Counted from the first letter of the stretch, positions 25,139-33,945 are shown. The stretch: 64,000 nt of DNA from Streptomyces althioticus (GCA_014649355.1 BMSW01000004.1:264608-328607); one strand, 5' to 3'. The notes: generated from the sequence alone by a model not told the origin. Numbers and translations: made by a program.

Positions 25139-25555
25139 CGGAAGCGTGCGTCCGCCGGCGCGGCGTCCGGCCCCCGCGAGCGCGCGCCGGACGTCCCGCG
25201 TGACGGCCGTGCCGCGCGCGGTCGCGTGAGGGGCGCGGGCCGCGTGCGCCGGGTGGCGGAAGACCGCGCAAACATGGCTGTTCCCCGCCGCTTCAACCCG
25301 GCGGGGCCAGGGAACAAGACGTGAGAACCCAGTAGTCGGAAAGCTTTGGGGCCTCGGGCCCCGGGCCGACCCACGCGCCACGTCCCGACGCACCACCCCC
25401 CCGGCGCCGGGACTTCCCACGCCGGGTCCGGCGCCTGTCCCCCCGGGCGCCGGGCCCGGCTTTTCGCTGTCTCTCCCAGCGGGTCACCCCGGACCTGAAC
25501 CCCGGGGTGGCCCGCCAGATGGCAGATTGTGTCACATGGGCATAGCCTGCCGAAG
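25139..25555 (+). other. 417-bp gene-free region after hrdD with structured RNA potential
   Basis: No coding frame is convincing. It holds a CCCCGCCG/CGGCGGGG hairpin (25283-25306), further GC stems, and at 25421-25464 a strong terminator. It could be a long hrdD 3' UTR or a separate small RNA; I cannot assign it to a known RNA family. Confidence 0.4.
25421..25464 (+). terminator. Intrinsic terminator with T-run
   Basis: A 15-bp stem (25421-25435 with 25446-25460, one G-T wobble) followed directly by TTTT. It is unusually canonical for this genome and oriented with hrdD. Confidence 0.85.
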
Positions 25556-26269
25556 GTGAGCAGCACCACTCCGACGCCGCCCCCGCCGTTCCCCGAAGAC
25601 CCGGCGGCCGACGGCTCGTTGACCGAACGGCGCAAGGCGCGGACCCGCCTCCACATCGCCCGCACCGCCGCCGGGCTGTTCGTCCGGGACGGTCTGCGCG
25701 CCACCCGCGCCGAGGACATCGCCCATGCGGCCGGCGTCGCCCCGCGCACCTTCTACCGGTACTTCCCCACCAAGGAAGAGGCCATCGGCCCCCTCTACGC
25801 GCTCGGCGCCCGGCGCTGGGTGGACGCGGTCCGCGCCGCTCCCGCCGGGACGCCCCTGCCGCGCGTGCTCGAGGAGGCCGCCCGGCACACCCTCACCCCC
25901 GGGCTCGGGGTCGCCGAGGAGTCCTGGAACTGGGTCCGCACCCTCATCCGGCTCGCGGCGGACAACCCCGCGCTGGGCAGGGTGTGGGCGGAGGCCTGCC
26001 GGGCCGCGGAACGGGATCTGGCGGACGCGCTGGCCCGCCGGCTGACCGACGGCCCGCCCCCGCGACCGGACACCGACGTCGCCACCCGCACCCGCCTGTG
26101 CTTCGCCGCGGCTGCCGCGAGCGCCGCCGTCCGCACCGCCATGGAGAACTGGGCGGCACTCGACGGCCCCGCGGAGGGCCCGGCCGGCCCCGCGGAGCTG
26201 GCCGCCGCGAATCTGTCCGCGCTGCGGGACTTTCCGTGGGCGGCGGTGGCGGGGCCACGGGGGCGGTAA
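25556..26269 (+). CDS. TetR-family transcriptional regulator
   Basis: 237 residues after a Pro-rich start. The helix-turn-helix is RKARTRLHIARTAAGLFVRDGLRATRAEDIAHAAGVAPRTFYRYFPTKEEAI. The helical C-terminal domain includes VAEESWNWVRTLIRLAADNPALGRVWAEAC. A TAGCCT box (25543-25548) ends 7 nt before GTG 25556, so a leaderless mRNA is probable. An in-frame GTG 25529 lies upstream of that box and is less likely. No obvious target gene is adjacent. Confidence 0.88.
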   Translation: MSSTTPTPPPPFPEDPAADGSLTERRKARTRLHIARTAAGLFVRDGLRATRAEDIAHAAGVAPRTFYRYFPTKEEAIGPLYALGARRWVDAVRAAPAGTPLPRVLEEAARHTLTPGLGVAEESWNWVRTLIRLAADNPALGRVWAEACRAAERDLADALARRLTDGPPPRPDTDVATRTRLCFAAAAASAAVRTAMENWAALDGPAEGPAGPAELAAANLSALRDFPWAAVAGPRGR

Positions 26270-26411
26270 GCGCGCGGGGCGGCGCGGGGGCGGAGGGGGA
26301 GGCGGGGAGGTCTCGGGCGCGAGTCGGGCGCGTGAGGTGTCGACGGCGGGGGGCCGCGACCGATGGCGCGGGCGGGCGAGGGCGTTGACGGGGCGGGGAG
26401 AGGCGGCACGG

Positions 26412-26690
26412 GCGTGGTGGTGTCGAGGCCTGGGCGGTGACGGGCGTGGGGTGGGGCCCACTCGGGCGTTGGCGGTGAGGGGCTGGATCCGGCGGGTGCG
26501 CGCAGGGCGTGGTGGTGCCGGGCCTGGGCGGTGACGGGCGTGGGGCGGTTCGCGGGGATGCGGGCGCTGCCCGTGCGGGCACTGGATCCGGCGGGTGCAC
26601 GCAGGGCGCGGTGGTGCCGAGGCTCGGGCGGTGGCGGGCGTGGGGCGGCTCGCGGTCACGCGGGCGTTGGCGGTGTGGGCATCGTGTAGG
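26412..26690 (+). repeat. Three imperfect tandem copies of a ~97-bp G-rich repeat
   Basis: Copies begin at 26412, 26507 and 26606 with GCGTGGTGGTG (third copy GCGCGGTGGTG). Each continues through GGGCGGTGACGGGCGTGGGG, and the first two contain CTGGATCCGGCGGGTGC. Each copy has at least three close runs of three or more G, the first two having four, so they could form G-quadruplexes. The whole 26270-26765 gap holds no gene that I can support. Confidence 0.75.
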
Positions 26691-26765
26691 CGCGCCTGCG
26701 TCGGCGTGAGGGCGGTGACAGGCGCGCCTGCGGGTGCGGACCCGTGTGTCCGGGGCGCCGGGGAG

Positions 26766-27737
26766 CTACTCCACGGCGCCCGCCGCGTGCGTCAGGCGGG
26801 TGCCCAGGGTGCGGGCCGCCTCCGCCAGTTCCGGGGGGTCCTGGACCGTGAAGGCGTGGCCCAGCATGGCCAGGCGTACCGCCATCCAGTCCTTCGGGCC
26901 GCTCACCGTCGCCCGCAGCCGGCAACTGTCCTCGTCCAGCGGCTCGGGCGCGCCCATCCAGGGCGGGAGCCGCGGCGCGACCGTCGCGGCGGACGCGGCG
27001 AACGTGACGGTGATCTCGTAGGAGTCGAGCGCGCGGTTCACGGACCGCCGCAGGAACTCCGCGGCGCTGCCCGTCGGCAGTTCACGCGGGCTGAAGCGGG
27101 CGCCCGTGGCGAAGGGGTCGCTGACCCGGTCGACACGGAAGGTGCGCCAGTCCGCGCGGTCGAGGTCGTAGGCGACCAGGTACCAGCGGCGGCCGGTGGA
27201 CACCAGCCGGTGCGGTTCGGTCAGGCGCCGGGACTCGGTGCCGTCGGCGGCGCGGTAGGAGAACCGCAGCCGCTCGTGCCCGGCCACCGTGGACGCCATC
27301 ACCGTGAGCGTCTCCGGGGCGATCGTCGGACCGTCCCCGCTGGTGAGCGGGGTCGTCGCGGCCTGGAGCACGCTCACGCGGTGCCGCAGCCTGCCGGGCA
27401 GCACCTGCTCCAGCTTCGCCAGGGCCCGCACCGACGCCTCGTCCACCCCCTCCAGGGCGTGCCCGGCGCCGGCCCGCAGGCCGACCGCGATGGCGACCGC
27501 CTCCTCGTCGTCCAGCACCAGCGGCGGCATCGCCTTCCCCGCGACCAGCCGGTAGCCGCCGTCCGAACCCATCGTCGCCTGCACGGGATAGCCGATGTCC
27601 CGCAGCCGCTCGACGTCCCGCCGGACCGTGCGCCGGGAGACACCGAGCCGGTCGGCCAGCTCGCCGCCGGGCCATTCGCGGGGCGTCTGGAGGAGGGAGA
27701 GCAACTGGAGCAGCCGTGCCGGGGTGTCCGTCGTCAT
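26766..27737 (-). CDS. HTH/WYL-domain transcriptional regulator (YafY-type)
   Basis: 323 residues. The DeoR-like helix-turn-helix LLQLLSLLQTPREWPGGELADRLGVSRRTVRRDVERL is followed by GYPVQATMGSDGGYRL. The WYL domain (about residues 145-215) includes RLRFSYRAADGTESRRLTEPHRLVSTGRRWYLVAYDL, and a WCX-like C-terminal part ends the protein. Such proteins sense nucleic-acid or small-molecule ligands. It is divergent from an MFS transporter, with TGACC-N6-GGTCA in between as a likely operator. Confidence 0.92.
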   Translation of the reverse strand: MTTDTPARLLQLLSLLQTPREWPGGELADRLGVSRRTVRRDVERLRDIGYPVQATMGSDGGYRLVAGKAMPPLVLDDEEAVAIAVGLRAGAGHALEGVDEASVRALAKLEQVLPGRLRHRVSVLQAATTPLTSGDGPTIAPETLTVMASTVAGHERLRFSYRAADGTESRRLTEPHRLVSTGRRWYLVAYDLDRADWRTFRVDRVSDPFATGARFSPRELPTGSAAEFLRRSVNRALDSYEITVTFAASAATVAPRLPPWMGAPEPLDEDSCRLRATVSGPKDWMAVRLAMLGHAFTVQDPPELAEAARTLGTRLTHAAGAVE

Positions 27738-27770
27738 GCGTCGAGCATGCCCCACCACTAGGACCGGATC

Positions 27771-27792
27771 TGACCTACTCGGGTCATAGCGT
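27771..27792 (+). promoter_or_regulatory. Dyad overlapping the MFS promoter
   Basis: TGACCTACTCGGGTCA (27771-27786) is a TGACC-N6-GGTCA dyad directly abutting a TAGCGT -10 box (27787-27792), which itself ends 7 nt before ATG 27800. A bound regulator, probably the divergent WYL protein, would block the promoter. Confidence 0.6.
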
Positions 27793-27799
27793 CGCGGAC

Positions 27800-29329
27800 A
27801 TGCACTCCACCGACACCGCTCACGCACCGACACCGCAGCCCGTACCGGGCGACCGCCGGCGCTGGTTCGCGCTGGCCATCGTGATGACCGCGGCCTTCAT
27901 GGACCTCGTCGACGTCACCATCGTCAACATCGCCGTCCCCTCGATCCAGCGCGACGAGGGCGCCACCTTCAGCCAGATCCAGTGGATCACCGCCGGCTAC
28001 GCGCTCGCCTTCGCCGCCGGGCTGGTCACCGGCGGACGGCTCGGCGACATCCACGGCCGCAAGCGGGTCTTCCTCGTCGGCATCGGCGGCTTCACCGTCG
28101 CCTCCGCCCTGTGCGGGCTCGCCGTGAACCCCGAGATGCTGGTCGCCTCCCGCATCCTCCAGGGCGCCATGGCCGCGCTGATGGTGCCGCAGGTGCTGTC
28201 GATCGTCCACGCCACCTTCCCCGCGCACGAACGCGGCAAGGTGTTCGGACTGTTCGGCGCGATCGTCGGCCTCGGCGCGGTCTCCGGGCCGCTGCTGGGC
28301 GCGCTGCTGACGGAGGGCAACCTCTTCGGGCTGGAGTGGCGGCCCATCTTCCTGATCAACCTGCCCGTCGGCGTCGCCGCCCTCGTCCTCGGCAGCCGCT
28401 TCATCACCGAGTCCAAGGCGCCCCGCGCCCTGAAACTCGACCTGCCCGGCGTCGCCCTCGTCACCCTCGCCCTGCTCATGCTGCTCTACCCGCTCACCCG
28501 CGGCCGCGAGCTGGGCTGGCCGGTGTGGGGCTACGTGTCGATGGCGGGCGCGCTCGTCGTGTTCGCGGCCCTGGTGGCATACGAGCGGGCCAAGGGCGCG
28601 CGGGACGGCTCCCCGCTGATCGAGCTGTCGCTGTTCCGGGTGAAGAGCTTCGCGGCGGGCATCGCCGTCCAGACGGTGTTCGGCGTCGGCCTCGGCATCT
28701 TCTTCCTCGTCTGGACGCTGTACATGCAGATCGGGCTGGGCTGGAGCGCGCTGTGCGCCGGACTGACGGGCGTGCCGTTCTCCGTCGCGGTGTCGGTGGC
28801 CGCCGGGGTGTCCGTGCAGCAGCTCGTCCCGCGCTTCGGCCGCAAGGTGCTCCAGGCGGGCGCCCTGGTCATGATGGCCGGCGTGCTGATCTACCTGGTG
28901 GAGGCCGACCGCTACGGGCTCGGCATCACCTCCTGGCAGATGGCGCTCCCGCTGGCCGTCATGGGCGTCGGCATGGGGCTCGTCGTGGCCCCGCTGACCG
29001 ACGCGGTGCTGTCCGAGGCGCCGCGCGAGCACGCCGGTTCGGCGTCGGGACTCATCAACACCGTGCAGCAGATGGGCAACGCGCTCGGCCTCGGTCTGGT
29101 CTCCGTGGTCTTCTTCGGAGTCATCGACGAGAAGCTCGCGCCCGCCGAGGTGGGTCCCGCCTTCGTGGACGGCTTCACCCACGCCCTGGGCTGGGTGGCG
29201 GCGGTGCTCGGCGCGATCTTCCTGCTGATGTTCGCCCTGCCGAAGCGGCCGGCGCAGCACGTCGAGGGCGCCGCGGGCGTCGAGGCGGCGCCGGCGGTGG
29301 GGGAGAAGGAGCCGGAGCTGGTGCCCTGA
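27800..29329 (+). CDS. MFS transporter, DHA2 drug:H+ antiporter family
   Basis: 509 residues, 14 predicted spans. FMDLVDVTIVNIAVPSIQ in span 1, GGRLGDIHGRKRVFLVG (motif A) and GAIVGLGAVSGPLLGALL (motif C) are clear. The last 30 residues are a charged, Ala/Glu-rich tail. It should export an unidentified compound. The mRNA appears leaderless, and the divergent WYL regulator is the likely controller. Confidence 0.93.
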   Translation: MHSTDTAHAPTPQPVPGDRRRWFALAIVMTAAFMDLVDVTIVNIAVPSIQRDEGATFSQIQWITAGYALAFAAGLVTGGRLGDIHGRKRVFLVGIGGFTVASALCGLAVNPEMLVASRILQGAMAALMVPQVLSIVHATFPAHERGKVFGLFGAIVGLGAVSGPLLGALLTEGNLFGLEWRPIFLINLPVGVAALVLGSRFITESKAPRALKLDLPGVALVTLALLMLLYPLTRGRELGWPVWGYVSMAGALVVFAALVAYERAKGARDGSPLIELSLFRVKSFAAGIAVQTVFGVGLGIFFLVWTLYMQIGLGWSALCAGLTGVPFSVAVSVAAGVSVQQLVPRFGRKVLQAGALVMMAGVLIYLVEADRYGLGITSWQMALPLAVMGVGMGLVVAPLTDAVLSEAPREHAGSASGLINTVQQMGNALGLGLVSVVFFGVIDEKLAPAEVGPAFVDGFTHALGWVAAVLGAIFLLMFALPKRPAQHVEGAAGVEAAPAVGEKEPELVP

Positions 29330-29348
29330 CGGGCCCGCTCCGACGCAC

Positions 29349-29404
29349 CACCGCCCGGAAGTGGGCATGATCGGACGTCCGGTCGTGCCCGTTTCCGGGC
29401 GGTG
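29349..29404 (+). terminator. Near-perfect 56-bp inverted repeat after the MFS gene
   Basis: A 28-bp arm beginning CACCGCCCGGAA pairs with its complement ending TTCCGGGCGGTG at 29404; only four positions deviate and the loop is minimal. It can act as terminator of the MFS gene and insulates the fru promoter that starts 5 bp later. Confidence 0.8.
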
Positions 29405-29408
29405 ACTG

Positions 29409-29437
29409 TTTACTTTCCGGACATCCCGACGTAGCCT
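29409..29437 (+). promoter_or_regulatory. fru operon promoter
   Basis: TTTACT (29409-29414) and TAGCCT (29432-29437) with an ideal 17-bp spacer, about 75 bp before the fruR start. Confidence 0.65.
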
Positions 29438-29512
29438 CCCAGCGAAATCACACGTTCGGACACGGACGCGCCCGCGAGGGTGAGCGCGGACGGAACCGGG
29501 AGGCAGCCGGCC

Positions 29513-30274
29513 ATGTACGCACCGGAACGGCAGCAGGAGATCCTTCGCCTCGCCCGCGACGGCGGACGCGTCGACGTGGTCTCGCTCGCCGAGGAGTTCC
29601 AGGTGACCGCCGAGACCATCCGCAGGGACCTCAAGGCCCTCGACCGCGCCGGACTCGTCCGCCGCGTCCACGGCGGCGCCATCCCCGCCGGACGCCTCGA
29701 CTTCGAACCCGACCTCGCCGAACGCGAGACGACCGCCGCCGACGAGAAGGACCGCATCGCCCGCGCCGCCCTCGCCGAGGTTCCCGCCGACGGCACGATG
29801 ATCCTCGACGCGGGGTCGACCGCCGGCCGCCTCGCCGGCTTCCTGACCCCGGACCTCTCCCTCACCGTCGTCACCCACAGCCTGCCCGTCGCGGCCCGCC
29901 TCGCCGACCACCCCGGCATCCAGCTCCACCTCGTCGGCGGACGCGTACGGCACCGCACCCGCGCCGCCGTCGACGCCTGGGCGCTCAGGGCGTACGCCGA
30001 GATCCGCGCCGACGTGCTGTTCCTCGCCGCCAACGGGTTCTCCGCCGAGCACGGCCTCACCACCCCCGACCTCGCCGAGGCCGCGGTGAAGCGCGCCGCG
30101 ACGGCCGCCGCCCGGCGCGTGGTGCTGCTCGCCGACTCCTCCAAGCACGGCCAGGAGCACTTCGCCCGGTTCGGCGGCCTCGACGACGTGGATCTCCTCG
30201 TCACCGACAACGGGCTCGACCCGCAGGACGCCGCCGCCATCGAGGCCGGCGGCACGGAAGTGGTACGCGCATGA
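29513..30274 (+). CDS. fruR: DeoR-family regulator of the fructose operon
   Basis: 253 residues. The DeoR helix-turn-helix is RQQEILRLARDGGRVDVVSLAEEFQVTAETIRRDLKALDRAGLVRRVHGGA. The sugar-phosphate-binding domain contains MILDAGSTAGRLAGFL, VVTHSLPVAARL and LADSSKHGQEHFARFG, as in GlpR/FruR. It sits first in the operon with fruK and fruA and overlaps fruK by ATGA, so it is probably an autoregulated repressor relieved by fructose-1-phosphate. GGGAGG lies about 9 nt before ATG 29513. Confidence 0.92.
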   Translation: MYAPERQQEILRLARDGGRVDVVSLAEEFQVTAETIRRDLKALDRAGLVRRVHGGAIPAGRLDFEPDLAERETTAADEKDRIARAALAEVPADGTMILDAGSTAGRLAGFLTPDLSLTVVTHSLPVAARLADHPGIQLHLVGGRVRHRTRAAVDAWALRAYAEIRADVLFLAANGFSAEHGLTTPDLAEAAVKRAATAAARRVVLLADSSKHGQEHFARFGGLDDVDLLVTDNGLDPQDAAAIEAGGTEVVRA

Positions 30275-31218
30275 TCCTCACCGTCACCCCGAACCCGTCC
30301 CTGGACCGCACCTACGAGGTGCCGTCCCTGGACCGCGGCGAGGTCGTCCGCGCCACCGGTGAACGCGTCGACCCCGGCGGCAAGGGCGTCAACGTCTCGC
30401 GCGCCGTCGCCGCCGCAGGCCGCCGCACCGTCGCCGTCCTGCCGCTCGGCGGCGCCCCCGGCGCCCTGGTCGCCGACCTCCTCGACGCCCAGGGCATCGA
30501 GGTCGCCCCCGTCCCCGTCACCGGCGCCACCCGCTCCAACATCGCCCTCGCCGAGACCGACGGCGTCCTCACGAAGATCAACGCACCCGGCCCGGACCTC
30601 ACCCCCGCCGAGCAGGAGAACCTCCTCGACACCGTCCGCCGCCACGCCGCCGGCGCCGACTGGATCGTCTGCTGCGGCAGCCTCCCCCGAGGCCTCGGCC
30701 CCTCCTGGTACGCCGCACTCGTCGCCCGCGTCCACGCCGCCGGCCTGCGCATCGCCCTCGACACCTCGGGCCCCGCCCTGCTCGCCGCCCTCCGCGAACG
30801 CCCCGACGTCGTCAAACCCAACGCCGAGGAACTCGCCGAGGCCGTCGGCCGCCCCCTCACCACCGTCGGCGACGCCCTCAAGGCCGCCGAGGACCTGCGC
30901 GAGACGGGCGCCCGCGCCGTCCTCGCCAGCCTCGGCTCCGCAGGACAGCTCCTCGTCGACGCCGACGGCGCCTGGTACGGCACCGCCCCGGTCGACGCCG
31001 TCCGCAGCAACGTCGGCGCCGGCGACGCCTCCCTCGCCGGGTTCCTCGTCGCCGGAGGCCGCGGACCGGAGGCGCTCGCCTCCGCCGTCGCCCACGGCGC
31101 CGCCGCCGTCCGCCTCCCCGGCAGCCTCATGCCGACCCCCGGCGACCTCGACCCCGCCGCCGTGACCGTCACCGCCGACATCCCCGTCGACCGGCCGCTG
31201 GACGGAGCGGCCGGATGA
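30271..31218 (+). CDS. fruK: 1-phosphofructokinase
   Basis: 315 residues, PfkB family. TVTPNPSLDRTYEV at the start, then GGKGVNVSRAVAAAGR (substrate binding) and the catalytic NVGAGDASLAGFL near residue 250 are present. It phosphorylates fructose-1-phosphate, made by FruA during import, to fructose-1,6-bisphosphate. Translation is coupled to fruR by ATGA. Its own stop overlaps the ATG of a 42-codon frame. Confidence 0.95.
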   Translation: MILTVTPNPSLDRTYEVPSLDRGEVVRATGERVDPGGKGVNVSRAVAAAGRRTVAVLPLGGAPGALVADLLDAQGIEVAPVPVTGATRSNIALAETDGVLTKINAPGPDLTPAEQENLLDTVRRHAAGADWIVCCGSLPRGLGPSWYAALVARVHAAGLRIALDTSGPALLAALRERPDVVKPNAEELAEAVGRPLTTVGDALKAAEDLRETGARAVLASLGSAGQLLVDADGAWYGTAPVDAVRSNVGAGDASLAGFLVAGGRGPEALASAVAHGAAAVRLPGSLMPTPGDLDPAAVTVTADIPVDRPLDGAAG

Positions 31219-31343
31219 CACCCACCGACCCCACGTCCCACGACCTCTCCTACGAGCTCCCCCGTCCCCTTCTCGTCCCCACCCCCGCCCGCCCCGCCGT
31301 ACGGGCGACCCGGGCGATACGCGTGCGAAGGAGCCCGCGATGA
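31215..31343 (+). CDS. Candidate 42-aa coupled small ORF between fruK and fruA
   Basis: ATG 31215 overlaps the fruK stop as ATGA, and the TGA at 31341-31343 overlaps the fruA ATG 31340 as ATGA, so the frame exactly fills the gap. The product (TPTDPTSHDLSYELPRPLL then VPTPARPAVRATRAIRVRRSPR) is Pro/Arg-rich and basic, without a recognised domain. It may be only a translational-coupling leader that carries ribosomes to fruA, whose own AAGGAG lies inside it. Coding for a functional peptide is not shown. Confidence 0.4.
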   Translation: MTPTDPTSHDLSYELPRPLLVPTPARPAVRATRAIRVRRSPR

Positions 31344-33517
31344 GCGACACCATCACCGCGGACCTGGTCGACCTCGACCTGTCCGCCGACACCAAGGAAG
31401 CGGCGGCCCGCGCCCTCGCCGAGCGCATGGCGGCCCAGGGCCGCGTCACCGACCTGGAGGGTTTCCTGGCCGACGTCGCCGCCCGTGAGGCGCAGATGCC
31501 GACCGGCCTCGACGGCGGCATCGGCATCCCGCACTGCCGCAGCGCCCACGTCACCGAGCCGACCCTCGCCTTCGGCCGCAGCGCCGCCGGCATCGACTTC
31601 GGCGCCCCCGACGGGCCCGCCGACCTGATCTTCCTCATCGCCGCCCCGGCCGGCGCCGACGACGCCCACCTCACTCTGCTGTCCGCCCTCGCCCGGCGCC
31701 TGATGAACACCGAGTTCACCGACGCCCTCCGCGCCGCGACCGACGCGGGGCACGCGGCGGCGCTGATCCGGGGGGAGGAGACGGCGCCCGGGGACGCGAC
31801 TTCCGAGGGCGGGGCTTCCGAGGGCGCGGCTGACGAGGGCGCGGCTTCCGACGGTGGAGCTTATGAGGGCGCGGCTTCCGGGAACGCGGCTGACGAGGGC
31901 GCGGTCACCGTCCCCGACGACTCCGTGGCGGTGCCGGCGGCGGCCTCCGCCGGCACCGCCACGGGCTCCGCCGCCCCCGCCGGCGACCGCCCCTTCCGCA
32001 TCGTCGCCGTCACCTCCTGCCCCACCGGCATCGCCCACACCTACATGGCCGCCGAGTCGCTGGAGACCGCAGGCCGCGAGGCGGGCGTCGAGATCGTCGT
32101 CGAGACGCAGGGCTCCGCCGGCTTCACCCGGCTCGACCCGGCCGTGATCGCCGCCGCCGACGGCGTGATCCTCGCCCACGACGTCCCCGTACGGGACAAG
32201 CAGCGCTTCGCCGGGAAGCCCACCGTCGACACCGGTGTGAAGGCCGCGATCAACCGCCCCGCCGACCTGATCGGCGAGGTCCGCGACAAGGCCGCACGCG
32301 GCGAGACCACCGCGGCCGGCCCCGCCGACGGGGCCACCCCCGTCGAACGCGCGGGCACGGACGACGAGGGCTACGGCACCCGCCTGCGCCGCTGGCTGAT
32401 GTCCGGCGTCAGCTACATGGTCCCGTTCGTCGCCGCCGGCGGACTGCTCATCGCCCTCGGCTTCGCGATCGGCGGCTACGAGATCAACGAGGCACCGTCG
32501 GTCATGGACCACTTCGTGTGGACCCAGGCCGCCAGCTGGGGCGCGCTGCTCTTCCAGACCGGCGGCGTCGCCTTCGGCTTCCTCGTCCCCGTCCTCGCCG
32601 GCTACATCGCCTACGGCATGGCCGATCGGCCCGGACTCGTCCCCGGCTTCGTCGGCGGCGCCATCTCCCTCACCGTCAACGCCGGCTTCCTCGGCGGCCT
32701 CGCCGCCGGACTGATCGCCGGCGGCGTGGTGCTCGCCATCCAGAAGGTGAACATCCCGGCGGCGCTGCGCGGCATCATGCCGGTGGTGGTGATCCCGCTG
32801 ATCTCCTCGGCGGTCGTCGGCTTCCTGATGTTCGTCGTCATCGGCAAGCCCATCGCCGAGGCCCAGAAGGGGATGACCGACTGGCTGAACGGTCTCACCG
32901 GGGCCAACGCCGTCCTGCTGGGCGCCCTGCTCGGCCTGATGATGTGCTTCGACCTCGGCGGTCCCGTCAACAAGGTCGCCTACACCTTCGCCACCGCCGG
33001 CATCGCCGTCGCGAACCCCGGCGACTCCGCGATGAAGGTCATGGCCGCCGTCATGGCGGCCGGCATGGTCCCGCCCCTCGCGATGGCCCTCGCCACCACC
33101 GTGCGCGGCCGGCTCTTCAACCGCGCCGAACGCGAGAACGGCAAGGCCGCCTGGGTCCTCGGCGCCTCCTTCATCTCCGAGGGCGCCATCCCCTTCGCCG
33201 CCGCCGACCCGCTCCGCGTCATCCCCGCCTCGATGGCGGGCGGCGCGGTCACCGGCGCCCTGTCCATGGCGTTCGGCGCCACCCTGCGCGCACCCCACGG
33301 CGGCATCTTCGTGGTGCCCCTGATCGGCAACCCGCTGCTTTACCTGGTCGCCATCGCGGCCGGTGTCGGCGTCACCACGGCCCTCGTGATCGTCCTCAAG
33401 GGCCTGCGCGGGGCCGCCGGTCCGGACGGTCCGGCGCCGGGCGAGGACACCGCCCTCGCACCGGCGGCCGGGGGCGCGGGAACGCGCAAGGAGACGGTCG
33501 CCGCGCGGACGGTGTGA
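31340..33517 (+). CDS. fruA: PTS fructose-specific permease, EIIABC
   Basis: 725 residues in A-B-C order. EIIA spans residues 1-145 with the phosphorylated His 65 in GIGIPHCRS; EIIB has Cys 227 in TSCPTGIAHTYMAAE; EIIC starts near 350 (RLRRWLMSGVSYMVPFVAAGGLLIALGFAIGG) with about eight or more membrane spans and the FDLGGPVNKVAY loop. It imports fructose and phosphorylates it at C1, taking phosphate from HPr. The A-B linker (about 153-195) is built of degenerate xEGAA(S/D)EG repeats and looks like a small coding minisatellite. AAGGAG precedes ATG 31340. Confidence 0.96.
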   Translation: MSDTITADLVDLDLSADTKEAAARALAERMAAQGRVTDLEGFLADVAAREAQMPTGLDGGIGIPHCRSAHVTEPTLAFGRSAAGIDFGAPDGPADLIFLIAAPAGADDAHLTLLSALARRLMNTEFTDALRAATDAGHAAALIRGEETAPGDATSEGGASEGAADEGAASDGGAYEGAASGNAADEGAVTVPDDSVAVPAAASAGTATGSAAPAGDRPFRIVAVTSCPTGIAHTYMAAESLETAGREAGVEIVVETQGSAGFTRLDPAVIAAADGVILAHDVPVRDKQRFAGKPTVDTGVKAAINRPADLIGEVRDKAARGETTAAGPADGATPVERAGTDDEGYGTRLRRWLMSGVSYMVPFVAAGGLLIALGFAIGGYEINEAPSVMDHFVWTQAASWGALLFQTGGVAFGFLVPVLAGYIAYGMADRPGLVPGFVGGAISLTVNAGFLGGLAAGLIAGGVVLAIQKVNIPAALRGIMPVVVIPLISSAVVGFLMFVVIGKPIAEAQKGMTDWLNGLTGANAVLLGALLGLMMCFDLGGPVNKVAYTFATAGIAVANPGDSAMKVMAAVMAAGMVPPLAMALATTVRGRLFNRAERENGKAAWVLGASFISEGAIPFAAADPLRVIPASMAGGAVTGALSMAFGATLRAPHGGIFVVPLIGNPLLYLVAIAAGVGVTTALVIVLKGLRGAAGPDGPAPGEDTALAPAAGGAGTRKETVAARTV

Positions 33518-33583
33518 CGATGCGTCCGTTTGGGGGTGTGTGGGCAGTTCATGCCTAGTGCGATATAGATCACGATCGTCACG

Positions 33584-33606
33584 GTCCGGGGTACAACTCC
33601 CCGGAC
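33584..33606 (+). terminator. Hairpin after fruA
   Basis: GTCCGGGG/CCCCGGAC stem (8 bp) with a TACAACT loop, 66 bp after the fruA stop and before the next small gene; it may end the operon. Confidence 0.55.
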
Positions 33607-33626
33607 TGTGGTGTGTACTGGGCGGC

Positions 33627-33920
33627 ATGGCTGAGCACGAGACCCTCTCGCGGACGACGGGTGCCACCGTCCTCACCCTGGTGGTTGTGGCCTGCGCGGC
33701 CGGCCTGGCCGACGCCCTCCGGCGCCGCGTACGCCTCCGCAGGCGCGCGCGCCACCACGCCGGGGCGGCGCCCGTCCCGGCGCCCGTCCACACCCACCAC
33801 GGCTCCCCGACCATCCCGCGTCAGCGGGCCACAGGCCCGAGCGCGGAGACCGTACGCCTCACCGAGGCCGAGCGCGACGCGTTCGCCGTCCTCGTGCGGC
33901 GTCTCTCCGAAGGGGACTAG
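33627..33920 (+). CDS. Small single-span membrane protein, 97 aa
   Basis: Not recognised. One span (TGATVLTLVVVACAAGLADAL, about residues 11-31) is followed by a strongly basic Arg stretch (RRRVRLRRRARHH), a Pro/His linker and a short amphipathic end (RLTEAERDAFAVLVRRLSEGD). ATG 33627 has only a weak ribosome site. Codon bias is normal. The basic patch after the span predicts a cytoplasmic C-terminus. Confidence 0.6.
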   Translation: MAEHETLSRTTGATVLTLVVVACAAGLADALRRRVRLRRRARHHAGAAPVPAPVHTHHGSPTIPRQRATGPSAETVRLTEAERDAFAVLVRRLSEGD

Positions 33921-33945
33921 GCCTGCTGCCACCCCGCCCAGGGGT

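Noticed and set aside
25139..25470. 6S RNA, tmRNA or a known riboswitch after hrdD
   Set aside because: None of the conserved cores of those RNAs could be recognised; only hairpins and a terminator are evident.
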